From: Paramecium pentaurelia
Lineage: Eukaryota; Ciliophora; Oligohymenophorea; Peniculida; Parameciidae
Assembly: GCA_905183005.1 (NCBI GenBank)
Contig: CAJJDO010000153.1
Span: 173,835-237,834, forward strand
DNA: 64,000 nt
Reading direction: 5' to 3'
Of the stretch, positions 1 through 13,834 are shown one piece after another (position 1 is the stretch's first letter; each line of letters opens with the position of its first letter). The position numbers were made by a program, and so were the translations under genes. A model generated the notes under the pieces. It was not told the origin of the DNA and did not search any database. It was given only the letters and a program-made list of their open reading frames with translations.

Positions 1-3000
1 TTGTAGGACACATGAACAAAAGGAATTATCACATTATTAACCAAATAACTTAGAACATAATTTGATTTCACTTGATTATTCCCAAAAAGACTTCCTTTTT
101 CCCAAAATTAAATCTATAAATTTATTTCATTATAATACTATCAAAGTTGATAATAAGTATTTTATCAATAGTGTCTAATCTTTAAGAGGAATATAAACAT
201 TTTAAAGTTACTCCTTTATTTAATTGATCATATATTTGATATCTTGAGTTAATAGTAATTATATGATCAATATTTTCAGACTTACTAAAAAAGGGTTTAT
301 AGATTGATTCCTTCATTTTTGTTTAAATAAGTTTCCTAGGAGTTTCAATAGGTGAATAAATTCTAGGTAATAGTAAATCATCTTAATTTAAATCAAGATG
401 ATCATCTTTCTTTTCATTTCTTCTTTTAAGTTATGCACTTTTAGTGATTGTTATTTATTTTTCTTCTTTTTGAGTTTCTTACCTTTCCTATGGTTTAAGG
501 ATTCTAATTTGAAATCCCTGAAATGTTGAGCTATAATCCAAAGACTACTTAGTCTCTTAAATAGTATTGTATTTTCTGCTGGAATTTGGAGAACCTCTTA
601 AAATGTTGAATCTGCTAGCATTCTCAATATCTGGAAATTTGTATTGTCTATGAACCTAATTTTTTGATTTGAGTTTGTGATTTGAATGATATTGATCATC
701 ATATAGTGATTAATTCAGCAAACTAATCATTTTGATTATCTAATTTAATAACATTCATTGTAAACATGAATTGTTAAAATAATACTATTACTTATAATGG
801 AAATAAAGTCTATAAAGTTTTAGCAAATGATTACATAATAACTAATTACAAAAAAATAAATATTTATCAAAACTTATTTCACTTTTATGGATGATAGATA
901 AACAAACTATCCCTCGAATGATTTTATAATTACTGATCATATTATGGTAGTTCTGAATTTAAGAGTATCTCCTAACTTTAAAATGTTAAAAGATGTTTTT
1001 ATTGATTTTCATCTGTGATTACTGGTTGTAATGTATCTGTATCATTTATCTAACCAGATCCTCTAAAAATACTTATTTCATTTAAGAAAGAATGTCCACT
1101 CAATTAAAGCCTTTATAATTATAATCATAATAATACTCATTTGCGTTTTATTCATCTGATTCAGTATTTTCAGTATATTCTTTACTTCTTCTATTAACCT
1201 TCTTAATAAGACATTTAGAATGAGATTCCCATGCTTTGAAAGCAATGAGAACATTCAAATAATCATGTAGTATATTAAAATTAGTTCTAAGATCAACTAA
1301 ACAAATATTTGCTCGTTTAATGAATAGATTTCTTCGATAATTCATTAATTTCATTTGCATTTCTTTATTATATTATTTAATCTATTTTATAGCATTTTTA
1401 CTCCCAGTTTTAAAAATATCATTATAAAAGCATGTTCTAAATAATTCATAAATTAATTAATTATATTGAATATATCCATGATGATCACTTAAATAAATAA
1501 AGATTAATGATACCATTTCAATTTAAATGCAGATGCTTATTTAGCAGCATCCCAAAGATTTTCTTCTTTTCCTCTACCCAAAGGAGATCCAAGATCTAAT
1601 AGAAATCTACAAAGAAATTTGTAATGCATAGCTTTACCTTATGTTTCTGGAGAATATCTATTTTAATATATTTATATAATAATACTTGCACCAAATAGTT
1701 TTAATTCTATCTTCATTTTCTACATAAGTTTGTATAATTGAATTTTAAACTTAAAAAAATGACTCAAATTATTCAATCAATCCTAAAACAAATAAGTTTA
1801 AAAAAACATAATTGGATAATAACATAAATAGAAAAAAGTATATTTAACTATAAGTAGAACCACAATAAGATGAATCTGTTGAACAATTTGGATTATGATG
1901 CATAGTATCAGTCATGATAGTTCTCCAATCATCACCAGATGCACATTTAAATAATGTAAGCATAGCTTAAGCAATATTATGAAAATTAATTTGATCATCC
2001 ATAACCTATCCTTAATCTATTTATCCATATAATTAACATCCAAATAAAGCAAAGACTAACATTGTATCAATTAAAATAAAGAATATTTTACCTAAAAATG
2101 GGAGTGCATAAACCATAACTCTCATGAGTCTCTAAATATTGATTAAACCTTAAAAAATGAGGATCAATCTTAAACTTCTCAATGCAAAACACAATCTATA
2201 GATTCTATAATATTAGGTCAAAGGACTAGAATAATAATAGATTTCAACCCAATTATATTTTAGATCAATAACAAGATCTGTGATTGCAAAGAGATTTAAG
2301 ATGAATAGAAATTGTCTCCAATAATTATCAAAGAATCTAAACAATCCTAAAGCCAAATATTGCAACATACTCCAGATTGTAAAGAAAATTGAAAATGCAT
2401 GATGAATGTAATTAATAATTTCAAGATATTCAATATTCATACCAAAATGAAAAATGATATTATTAACTACATCCAATAAAAGTATTAGCAAAAAGAAAGA
2501 TTGCATTATGGAATTATTCATTATGATTGATGCTAATCTTCTAATGACATTATCTGGAGGTGTAGAAAATACAGGAATATCTTTGGTGATGATTTCAGAT
2601 ATTTCAATAAATTCCTTTTAATTTTAATTGTATTCTCCTTATTCAATTTTTCTTTGATTTGCTTTCAAATTAGAGAATAATACACCTGTGAAAAGACTCA
2701 AAAAAAACATAGATCCAATAAAACAAAATGTAATAAAAAAGACATAAGTGTGTATGTAACTATTAAAAGGTACTGGCCCAACATTTTTATTGTCACTATT
2801 TTGTGCAATTTAGAGCATCTCACCCCAACCATCAAAAGTTGATACAGTAAATAATGTTGGAATAGCCATTGTGATATTATCAAAGTTATGTTTAAAATTA
2901 ACCCATGTTCTATTTTATGAAATACATTCTTCATAATTTACTCTAAATTACATTTTATCTTCACAAAATCCAAATTATCCTTCATATAATATGATTCCAT

Positions 3001-6000
3001 ATACACCAAATATTATCCATACAGAAAAAAGTGTTAATAATACATTTAATATATCAACCAATGATTGATAAAGTGCTGAACTTAAAACATTCAAAAATTT
3101 AATTCTATTCAAAAGATTGAATGGTCTAAAATAACCAAAGTAAAGTAAAATCTAAAAAATAGGTTTTACATAATAATCTTTATCATATTAGAAAAAGAAG
3201 GATACTATATAAAATACATCTACAATCTACCAAATTGAATTAAAATGTGAACCTATATCTAAAAATAATCCTTTAGCTATTACATTAATTATATATTCAA
3301 TTCCCAAAATAATATTTAAATAAAATAAGAATTCTTGAGGATACATTTCTTTGTTTTCTTCATAATCATTATAAGTTTGTATAATTAAAATAATTATTGA
3401 TAATGATAAAGATGTATCATTAATTAATTTGTAAATTTTAGATCTTGCAATCATCATACATATCATTCTAAAATGATTAGTTTTACTAAATAGAAATAAT
3501 GATTATTCACATTATATTTTATCATAAAGTTCAGGTGAAGCATCTAATATTTTTTAATTAATTTATCTTATTGAATTAATTAGATGTTGAATTAAAGCAG
3601 TCTTTTTTTTACTTTTACGATTTTTTATTTAATCTGGTTGAGTAATTTAATTAATTTCCATAAATTATAATTATGTATTTTATGTATCTTATTATATATC
3701 ATTATTAGAAGAATGCATTTTAGATTGTTCTGTATTTTCTATTTCTGAAAATATCTATCTATCTAAATATTTACTAAATCCATCCAATAAAATAGCAAGT
3801 ACTAATCCATATGTTAAATAATTAAGTACAATTACCATTGAGTATGAATATAATGTTCCAAATGTTTCATTTATTCCAGTACCCAAAACAAATACTCCAT
3901 ACCAATCATCATTTGTCATAATATTAAAGACAGTCATAAAAGATTTTAGAACATTGTCATAAGAATGTAATTATCCTAATACATCATTTTAATCAAATTC
4001 TCCTGCATATACTTCCATACCAACTAAAGCATATAAAAATATAACAATAAACATCAAAAATGTCAAATAGATATAAGATTTAAATGTTTTTGATGCTATA
4101 TGACCAATAGTCACTGCCATACTATTATATTTTAAACATCTATAGAATAATAAACATTTAGTTCCTCTAATCAATCTCAAATTTTATTCAGTTAATTTAG
4201 TCATGTAATCACTCATAGTAAATTCAATAAAGTTTAAGATAACAATTAATGTCTAAAGAATACTCTCATTATTATTAGATAATTCTTTAAAAGAAATACT
4301 ACAATATCGAAGAAATGTCTCTATAGATAACAATATAGTAGTTATATCTTCTACTTTCGAGATGATTTAAGCATCAGCTATTCCATATAATGCTAAAAAT
4401 GTGAAGTTAATGAATATTAGTAGATCCAATGTAATTTCAGTAAATTTACTAGAAACTACTATATTTACATATTTCCTAAAGATTTGTAATATTCCAGATA
4501 ATCCTTTTATCCAAACAATGAAATCAGTTTTATTTAATGTCACAAGTACATTTTTAAAGTTAAAGGAGGAATATTTAGTTTCAAGTACTTCATTACCTGA
4601 CCAATTTTAATCAATGATTCTTTTTTTTTTAATTTCCTTTATTCTTATATTTTTATATTCAAGATCAAAGTTTAGATTGTTTATTTTATCTTTTTCAATT
4701 TTTTATTTTATTTTAAATGCAATTTTATCATAATTCAAATAATACCCTTAAATAAATAGATAAGTAACATTTGATTTTTTAATAGCAAATGGAATTGAAT
4801 GTTTAGATTTTATCATCAATTTATTAAATCCTTTTAAATTCTTCTTTTCATTTCGGATGTAAATTGTATGAGCAACATGTGAGCGTTAAGATTCTACATC
4901 TTTAAATATTTATTTCTTTTTTGCTCTGTAACTTTTTTTGATTGGACATTTAAAACTATGCTTAATGTTTTTGGATCTGAATATTTATTAGTTATGTGGA
5001 ACCAAGTATTCGAAGGAACAATAATATTTGGTATAATCGATAAGCTTCTCATCAATATTTTACTTGGAAATTCTAATGTTTCTATTTTGATATAGAAAGT
5101 ATATTAATACGCAAAGGATGGTAACACATCTTCTAAACTTGTATATTTTTGATATTATTTTGGATTGACTTATTTTGATAATTAGGCGAATTCAAATTTG
5201 GTTAGATCTTCCAAAATTTTAAGTTAATCTTCGTCATCAGTATAATTCTTAAGATTAATTTATTTTTGTTGCTTACTGAGACATTTGAATTTGGATAACA
5301 AAATATTTTTAAATGTCAATTCTCTTAAATATTCAAATAATTAATCAAAACAATTATTCTATGAAATCAATCATAATATTTTACAGTTGTATTATTGTTA
5401 AGTCTCTATTTGGCTGATAGCAATCTCGGTTAAGTAAAATTTTTAATTTGAAAATCTTCTAATCTATATTATATTATTTTCTTTGATTGATTAAGTAATT
5501 TATAATATTATTAAAATGTCTTATGAAATCCAATTTATCGCAGCATTGCTACATCAAAAATATCAGTTACATCTCTATTTTAATCTGAATTCTCTTCTAA
5601 TAATGTTTTATTTATTTCTTAATGTTCTTATTATTAAAAAAATTATTCTGTTGCTTCTGCATAATGAGTTTTTAATACAGCTATAACCAAATTAAAACTA
5701 AAAAACCCACATATAAAAATTATCAACAAATAATATATCCATATCCAAGGATTGAATATTCTTATTGTAAAAAACATCACCCAACTCCAATCATCCATTG
5801 TAATTGTTCTCAAAATTTAACCATATGAATAAATTATATTGTTAAAAGATGTTGGCAACTTTATTGTCTAATCAACAAATTTACATTCCATTCCATTAGG
5901 ACAATCATCTACATTACATTGAATCCAAACATCTCCAATATCTTCATTTATAGGAACACATCTATAATTAAACAATCCCTAAAATAAGAATACTCCAGTC

Positions 6001-7071
6001 AAAGCAAAAAATAATGAAAACAATCCTACTATTGCCAAAGCCTCCAATATATATCGAATTGATTATCTTAATGCTGTTAACATAACTCTTAAACCATCAA
6101 AAATATCACCCAAATATTATAATAATGTAATAATTCGAAGAGGCGATAGATCTATTATCACAATATCTGGTCTATATAAATTAATTGCTGATAACATCAC
6201 AATTGAAAAATCAAATATATTTGAAAAATTAACAAAATAAGCATGTTTTGAAAAGAAAAGTCCTTATGATATTATACGTAATCCAATTTCAGTAAAAAAT
6301 AGTATTGTGATAATCTATTGGATTTGATCAGTATCCTAACGATGTTAAGTTTTCACAATTGCATAAAGAGTAATATTGAAGAGAATTAATACTGTCATTA
6401 TTAATTAAAATGCTATTGAATTTATAATAGTCTTTGCTATTATAGGAATGATAAAAGAGATATAAACAATGATCTTACGAACATTAAGCAATACATATGG
6501 ATCGTTATAATTCTAAATATATAAATAAGACTACTTGAAGTTCATGTTTGATTCTTTAATATCCATGTAATTCAACTAATTTAATATAATATGGATCTAT
6601 ATTGTAATTTCGAATGTAATGTTTGTTATATTTACGTAGAATATCTTAATCTATGTCAATATCTATAATTGGTTTTTATTCAACGATAATCTAATCACTT
6701 TGATCACCATAACATTTTTTTTATTTGAGTAGATCTGTTCTACATCGTATTCTAATCTCATGTTCAATTAATTGAATTAAAGGAATTGGTTATTCAAATT
6801 CAAGTTTGTTTTCAAATTCATCTTGAGAATATCTTTTACTTCTATTTTCTCGATCAGAAATACTAGCCTATGATAATAAAGGATTCTAAAGACCAAGAAA
6901 ACTACTTTTATCAGATATATTAAGTGAGTGCTTGAATTATGAATGATTAGAATTAAACCGATCAGAATTCTAAAATAGATTATTAGGTTCCACTTCTTCA
7001 CTTTCTCTCTTTTTTATTCTTAATGTATTACTACTATCACTCTTCTTTTTCTCATGTTTTCTATCAATCAT
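1..7071 (-). CDS. Voltage-gated Ca2+ channel alpha-1 subunit, four-repeat (3' end off window)
   Basis: Pore-forming subunit of a voltage-gated Ca2+ channel of the plasma or ciliary membrane. Reading from ATG at 7071 with TAA/TAG as Gln gives a polar N-terminus and four blocks of membrane segments. The P-loops are visible in order: TMDDW (about 5780-5810), TNDDW (about 3900-3920), TFDGW (about 2825-2840) and SGDDW (about 1925-1945). Repeat IV continues through S6 (LLSNYVFLNLFVLGL, about 1780-1825) and then a cytoplasmic tail. Several introns of about 25 nt are needed, for example near 1660-1690, 1480-1505 and 1110-1140. The tail is still open at base 1, so the 3' end lies outside. About 2,200 or more residues, normal for Cav. 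Each P-loop has Asp where metazoan Cav channels mostly have Glu. It lies in tandem 106 bp downstream of the RNA polymerase gene. Confidence 0.9.
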
Positions 7072-7177
7072 TATATAAAATAATAATAATATATAATCTG
7101 TTTCTTCTTTATTGTAACACAATTTTATTTAATTCAAGATAATCATACACATAAATATATATAATATATATAAAATA

Positions 7178-10100
7178 TCAAGCAAAAAAATACACACTTT
7201 ATTTGACTTTCTCTAAATCAAATTATCCTCTTTCTGGAATTGGAGGAAACTCTAAATGAGGAAATCTTCTCTAAAATGAATCTCTCAAATCTTCCAAAAG
7301 TGGTTGAGAGTGTAATCTTACAAATTGATCTCTCAATAATTCATTTAATTTGTCAACATGACAAGCATGAGTCCAATAACTATCATGCACTGCAGCAAAT
7401 GTTATTCCTCTAATCATAATTAATCATAATATAATACTATTTTAGACATTCAATAGATGAATACATAAGATGTGTTGAATCTAAAGAATGAATAAAGTTT
7501 GGTGGAAATGCAGATCTCTATTTAACCTTGTTTATTGGCAACTAAATTTATAATATATAATATTTTACATTAGCAGCATCTGCTTCAATTGATACATTAC
7601 TTATCAATGTTTTTACTTCATCATATTTATTTAAAGAACGATAAGGTTAAATAACAGGTAGACCAAGTGGAGTAATCCAACTAACTGGTTGATTTTCATT
7701 TGATATTATAGTAGCACATTTAATTAACCATTATTTTATTTTATGAGCTCCTTCAAATAAGTCTTTAATTGCATCTAATGTAATTCTAGCTAAATAAATT
7801 GAAGCTTAGTATTATAAATGATCATCATCTCCAATAATTCCTTTATCTTTCAATTATCTATGTATTTATTCTCTTGCACCTATAAAAGTAACACCATAAA
7901 CTGATGTCATAACTGTCTATTTAACTATCTTCCTTTTTATTTGATTCTATAATTTTAATGCTATTATATGATCTTTGCTTAAAGGATCCTTAGCATCAAA
8001 TTCTACTCTCCTCTCCACCATACCAGCCACATGTGTGTATACATCTCCTGGTTTAGAAGTGTTAGCTAAATTCACTTAGGTAGCACCTTCAACATCTCTA
8101 CCTAAAGCAGCATAATGTTGTAGACCATTACATGATCCATCTTAATGAACATGCAAATGAGATACATACTCTTCTGGATTTGGTGACTTTATAGCTGCCA
8201 CATAATCAAACATAGCAGCCAAACTCTACCAGGCATCTTCTAATTATGCCCAATCTTAATATTTTATGGGATCCTCTGCACATTTAATTATTGAATCAAT
8301 ATTCTAATCAACATAATCTTCTCTATCAGCCATTGATAACTTATCTTTACCCATCTTATTTGCTAAATGAATTTTTAACCATCTCAATCCACTCTTACCA
8401 AGTTTCTTCCCTTCAGAAAATTCCAATAAACCTCTAGCAATATCTGGACCCATATGATTAAGATGAGGAGGTATTGGATACAATCTACCTCTGAAATCCA
8501 TATTATGTGGAAAGTAAATCTTAGAGCATCCATTGAAAGCCAAAGCAACACCTAATTTCAATGTAAAATCACACTGTAATGAATAAAGATCTCTTTGTGA
8601 TTATATCTTTTTTAACAATTAATATTTCTCTTCATAAGACTTACACTCTTTTATTTGATGTTCAAAAACATAAGTCTTATCATGTTGTCTTTTTGGTACT
8701 TCAGCTATACCTCCACCCTACTCCCATACTTACATAGCTATATTCAAAACTTTATTATTAACTCTCCAAGCCACCTTACTAATGTTATCTAAAATATCAT
8801 ATAAATTTTAAAGATTAGCTCTCTTTGCTGCATCCTCCTACAAAGATTAATCTTAAATCCTAATTAAATTAGTAGGTTTTAAATAATAACCACCTATTTA
8901 AGTATCCATCCATTTGGCTGGAGGATATATCATTGGCAATGCTCTATCTAAATGCATAAAATAAGAATTGTCCTTATGCATTCCAGCTGATAGATGATGC
9001 AAGAATAATTAATTCACATTGAATATTGCTACTTCAATATCCTATTTTACTTTCTTATATCCTTAGACTAACACAGGTACCCAAAAATTGTTCTCATTTC
9101 TGAATTTAATTGAATCAACCAAGAAATGTACTAATACCATACCAATTTAAGATGCAATATCTTTTGGCATAGCTTAACCATATTTAGCTAAATAAATTCG
9201 ATTATTTCTAATTCTCTCTCTTAACTTCTCTTCTTAAGTTTTCAACAATTTTCCAGCCTTCACTACTGCTTACTTATAGAATAGTTCTTTCTAATTTTAA
9301 ATCTCTTCCTCTGATTAATCTTAAGGTATAGTTCCTTCTTCGATCATCTTCTAAATATCTTCTTTGCTTTTCCTTCTTAGATTCTTCTATTCTTCTTCAT
9401 ACAAATGCTACTTCATTATTTACTCTCCAATTCTATTTGCCAAACGAGTAACTCTTATTTAGTAACAATTTAAGGTGGTTTTCTCTTCATGAAATAAAAC
9501 TGCTGCTTCAATGAATTCCTTCATCAATTCAGATAAGGCAATAATTGCTAATTTTTCACTCTAAATTGCTGTGATATATTGATGGTATCCTTGTTGTTCT
9601 TTATTAGGATCACTAAAGCATTGGATTTACTCCTACTAAACTAAAGCACATAACTTAGGAAACCATTCAACAATATATTTCTAAGCAGCAAACAAATGTT
9701 GTGCCTTAGACATTCTCTATAAATCATCAAAAACCTACTAGAATTTGTCAAGTGCCAATTCATTAGATACCTATTCAATAATTAATTGTCTTTCAAATAG
9801 ATTTCTTGGATTCTCATTATCTGGATGTTTAATACCATTAAGTGGCAACTTATATTGTTTACCTATATTGAATAAGGATTTCCTGAGATTCTCATTCAAT
9901 AGATCAACATCTTAAGTAATTTCAATTTCTCTCTAAATAATATTAAATGTTAGTGGGTGTATGTCTCCAGTCAAAAAACCAATGTTTAATTTGTCTGCAA
10001 AATCAACTATTAAAATCACCATTTCATAAATCTATTCAGCAATTGATTATGAATCTTGACCCTAAAAAATAGTGCCTTTTATTAATTAAGGGTTCTTGAG

Positions 10101-10340
10101 CACTTCCTCTATTTTAGGTATTATTCGCTTGTAGTTTTCTTGAAGAGGAAAGAAATGATTGGTGATTATATTGCAACTTTGTTCTATGAGTTCATGTGGT
10201 AATTGATTGATAATTTTACATGATTCTGATACTTCTAAGAGTTAGGATTTCTGTCTGTAAACTTGAGGAAATGATGTTGTTGTAGATGTTGAAATAGAGG
10301 CTCTGCAAAAAGTATTTCTTAAGGCTCTAATTATAATCAT
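7178..10340 (-). CDS. POLRMT: Mitochondrial DNA-directed RNA polymerase, phage T7-type
   Basis: Single-subunit RNA polymerase that transcribes the mitochondrial genome. The start MIIIRALRNTFCRAS is Arg/Ser-rich with no acids, as in a mitochondrial targeting sequence. The C-terminal half carries the family motifs in order: YFPHNMDFRGRLYPIPPHLN (about 8460-8520), palm motif HQDGSCNGLQHYAALGRD (about 8095-8150), the finger-helix region KQTVMTSVYGVTF (about 7885-7925) and motif C HDSYWTHACHVDKL (about 7345-7390). The invariant palm Asp residues, the Lys/Tyr of the fingers and the HDS motif are all present, so the enzyme should be active. It ends in PERGQFDLEKVKQSVYFFA before TGA at 7178. Short introns interrupt the frame (for example about 7400-7445 and 7525-7570). 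The N-terminal extension has a coiled-coil-like charged stretch (about 9230-9420). Confidence 0.93.
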
Positions 10341-10495
10341 AATTAAATATGAATTTATTTAACAGGTTTAAAACATTCATTAAACAGAACAAATAGTAAA
10401 TTTAATTATACTCTTCAATTTTGCAATTAGAAATCATTATAAATTAGAATAAGAATAGATGATAACTATTCTTATTTGTATTTAATAAATAATTT

Positions 10496-10783
10496 ATGCA
10501 AAAACAGTAAGCTCTTGCTGTTGTTCGTATTCCTTCTGGGATTACGAAATAGCCATTTAAATCAACTAGCATCACTAACTAAGCACCTCTTCAAAGAGTC
10601 AACTCTGCAGGATTTATGAATGCAAGCAGACAATCTTATCAATATTAGAAACCTGCTACACCATTCTACTAAACCCATAATTATAGGTAGGATTGGAAAA
10701 ATTATATACACTCATTCCCTCGAGTACCAAGAATCAAAATTTTGGCTCCAGGTACTGGTTATGATGCAAAAATGATTAAATGA
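10496..10783 (+). CDS. Small basic protein, unknown function
   Basis: An uninterrupted frame of 95 residues starting MQKQQALAVVRIPSG and ending GTGYDAKMIK before TGA. It uses TAA or TAG for Gln six times, which fits Paramecium coding sequence. No membrane segment, signal peptide or known motif is visible; it is rich in Gln, Ser, Tyr and Pro with a basic middle. It lies between the divergent RNA polymerase gene (start codons 155 bp apart) and the TBC gene. Coding is likely because composition and codon use match the neighbours; the function is not recognised. Confidence 0.65.
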
Positions 10784-10916
10784 TATTATTGTATTAATAT
10801 TATAATAATTCACATATTTTTTTCAAATTATACTATAATGAGATTTGATTTTCAATTAATTGTGTTTATTTAACAAATATTGTTTAATTTTATCATTAAT
10901 TTTATTTATCTAGTAA

Positions 10917-12086
10917 ATGGGAAACAATAATGTCTGCTTAGGAGAAATGTAAAACAATCCAACTCGTTAAGGATCTCCAGAAACTAAATGGAAAAGAGAA
11001 GATCTAAAATCAGGTTCTTGTGTCTAATCTTTAATGGATAAGGAAAATGCTAACTTTTTTAAAATGGTATAATGTGGACCTGCAATACCTCATTATAAGA
11101 ATGAACATTCAAATTAAAGATGGGCTAAAGCTATTGCCACCTTAAATAATACTGATGATATCTAAACAACAATTAACCTCTTATGCAATAAACCTGAATT
11201 TGAAGAACTAGTACTTCTGGGACCACCAAAATAGTATAGATGGGAAACTTGGAAAGCTCTTCTTACTAATGGTTAAATTCAATTATCATATGAAAAATAT
11301 TTGGAATATAAACCAATTGATGAGAAAAATATATTAAAAGACATAGACAGAACTTTGGTCTAACATGCTCTTTTTAAACATGAGAGTTGTGGTCAAGAAT
11401 AACTTAAAAGAATTCTATTTGCCATATCAAATGCATTACCAGGAGTTGGTTATTGTTAAGGAATGAATTTTGTATGTGCTTTAGCTTTGATTGTATCTGG
11501 TTGTGATGAACATAAGACCTTTTAATGTTTTATGTAAATGTTAACAAATGAAAAACATTTGCTTTGCTTTAATTTTTGTCATGATATGCCACTACATTTC
11601 TTTTTTATTAAATTGATACATTATTTAATTCGTAGAAAATTTCCAAAACTAAATCTTAAAAATGTGAATGATTCACTTTGGCTCAGCAAAATGATTTTAT
11701 CGCTTTTTATATATGTATTTAAATTAGATGATTGTATTCGATGTTGGGATTATCTTATGGTCAGAGGAATGATTCGTGGGATTCCTGAATTAATATTAGG
11801 TTTCATTGATGTTACATACAAATAATTAGAATAGTTTAAAGAAGAGGATTATGGTTTTAATTTTTAAGGTTATGAAAGTAGTACAATATAATTCAATGTG
11901 GGTGAATTGATATATGCAGCAAAATAAAAACATAATATTGATAGATAATTGATTTCAAGATTAGCAATCTAAATGAAAAGAAATAAACCATCTTAATTAT
12001 TAGATTTACTGTCACATTTCGAAAACATATAAACATACAAAAAACATGTTTAATTTTATATGAAGACTATATTTGATTTATACTGA
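10917..12086 (+). CDS. TBC domain Rab GTPase-activating protein
   Basis: An intronless frame of 389 residues. Residues of about 120-330 form a TBC domain, which speeds GTP hydrolysis by Rab GTPases in membrane traffic. Both catalytic fingers are visible: the Arg finger in ILKDIDRTL and the Gln finger in PGVGYCQGMNF. The Gln of YCQGM is encoded by TAA at 11457-11459, direct support for the reassigned code. The N-terminal about 100 residues are polar and without a known domain. It is convergent with the gamma-carbonic-anhydrase gene, the two stop codons being 24 bp apart. The Rab substrate cannot be told from sequence. Confidence 0.9.
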
Positions 12087-12110
12087 TATTATATTTATTA
12101 TATTATGATT

Positions 12111-12788
12111 TCAATTGATCTACTTTTCATTCAAGTTTCTAACAAATTATACTGGATTGCCTGCCCATAATTATCCTGAAGGAATCAATCTTCCTGGAGG
12201 TACAACACTATCTTCAGCTATCTATGAACCTCTTTCAATTTGAGCACCATCAAGTATGAGTGTTCTAGATCCAATAGTAACATTGTCATCAATTATTGAA
12301 TTATTAATAATGCAACTATCTCCAATGGTAACATTTTAACCTAAAAGATAAAAATTAATAAAAATACATACCAATGGTTACACTTGCCAATACATTTGTA
12401 GGAAGTCGAGTTCTAGAACATTGGATTGCTGTATTATCTCCAACCACACTATTTGAACCTATTCTAATGGCTTGATCATCTGCTCTTAAGATAGCTCCAT
12501 ATCCAATTTACACATTCTCTCCAAGGTTCACTTACCCAATCAAACTTGCATTATCTTGTATGTTGGCTGATTCACTTATTCTAGGTTTGTAGTATCCAAA
12601 TAATGGCATAATCTTTCTATGTCTTGATAATGGCTCTAACCAAGCAATGTCATTGGATAAACGAGACCCATATTGATCAAAATCTATACAGTTTACACAT
12701 ATGCTCACTTACACAACCCAGTCTCTTTAAAAGCACGACCCATCAAGTATCTGAATTCGTAGTAGATGGCACCTAAATATTTTTGCAT
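12111..12788 (-). CDS. Gamma-carbonic-anhydrase-like left-handed beta-helix protein
   Basis: Two introns (29 and 31 nt) are removed to give 205 residues. The start GAIYYEFRYLMGRAFKETG followed by hexapeptide-repeat turns (IGDSCIINNSII, DNVTIGSRTLIL) and the end LWAGNPVQFVRNL match the gamma-carbonic-anhydrase family, a left-handed beta helix found in mitochondrial complex I of plants and protists. The canonical zinc histidines are not obvious: the usual positions read DNTAIQCS and SVTIGGQNVTIG. It may therefore be a structural, non-catalytic subunit, as some family members are; that part is inference. Mitochondrial location is inferred from the family. Confidence 0.85.
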
Positions 12789-12853
12789 TATTTTTATTAA
12801 TGTAAAATATAAATGAAAAATAAATATATTCTTAATATGAAATCTTTAAATAA

Positions 12854-13834
12854 TCATATTTTTGGATGGGGTATATGCACCTTTGATGGAACCTTGACCA
12901 TCAATTACTTGAAATGTCCAACCTTGGCTTCCCTTGTTGATTTACCAACACTAAATGATGGATATGACTTTTTCTTAGAATTCACTTGTACTCCTACAGC
13001 AACCCTTTTTATCTCATTAAGATTACTATTTTGTATCATATGTTTAATTCTTATCCCATCCTTCAAAGATCTTTCCTAATTTTGGTCCTTTTGGCAATGT
13101 CCAATGAGGAGCATCCTCCAAATTGCTTGTATTTGCAGGAGGCTTCTACAAATATGCACCTGGCCCCACTATCACTGGAGTTGAACAAGTTGGAGCCAAG
13201 GCTGATGCCCCTGGTATGTCTCTCCTATATCCAAATGAATATTGAGCAGGAGTAGGTACTTCTGGTTTAATAGCTGGGTCATATTAAGGGCCAGGAGTTC
13301 CCTTTAATCTTTTTTCAGGAGGAAACTTAATAGATTAGAATCATACTCTAGATTCTAATCCAATCTTAACGTTTGGATGCTTGGGTTTTCTAATCAGATC
13401 TGCTTCTTAAGGTTCAAACTATCATTATTATTGTTAAAGTTTACATCCACATCCTTCCTTTAATAGTAATCAAATTTGGCTCCTGTGTTTAAAGTATTAC
13501 GTGCATCAGTTCCGAATTTAGTATTTGCATCTTAAGTATAATAAAAATGATCTCCTCCTCGTACATTATACACAGGTCCAGGACTAGCCTTACCTTTAAT
13601 CATATTTATAATTCTCTTACCAGCAAAATCTATTCTTGCAAGTTCTTTGTTGTGATAAAGTTTAGCTTGATTAGCACGTTCAGCTGAGCCAAAACTAAAA
13701 CTAGGCAATGTTTATTTAGTTGATAGTGGCATCTTTCCTATTGAACTAAAGGCTTGCTTATTTTCGAATTCAATTAAATCTGCATAAGCATAAACTTTAG
13801 GTTAAGCTTTAACTTCCTCTTTCGTTTCAGCCAT
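12854..13834 (-). CDS. Sperm-tail PG-rich repeat (STPGR/ODF3-like) protein
   Basis: Three short introns (26, 21 and 22 nt) are removed to give 303 residues. The protein is made of Pro-Gly-rich turns, such as GKASPGPVYNVRGG, GTPGPQYDPAIKP and VIVGPGAYLQKPP, which are the sperm-tail PG-rich repeat. Proteins of this type (ODF3/CIMAP) line the inside of axonemal microtubules or decorate flagellar fibres, so a ciliary microtubule role is likely in this ciliate. No membrane segment or signal is present. It lies head-to-tail 65 bp upstream of the gamma-carbonic-anhydrase gene. Confidence 0.85.

Noticed and set aside
1081..1825. A separate gene left of the Ca2+ channel
   Set aside because: The S6 segment of repeat IV and the tail read on in the same frame across 1825, and removal of short introns keeps it open, so this is the channel C-terminus.
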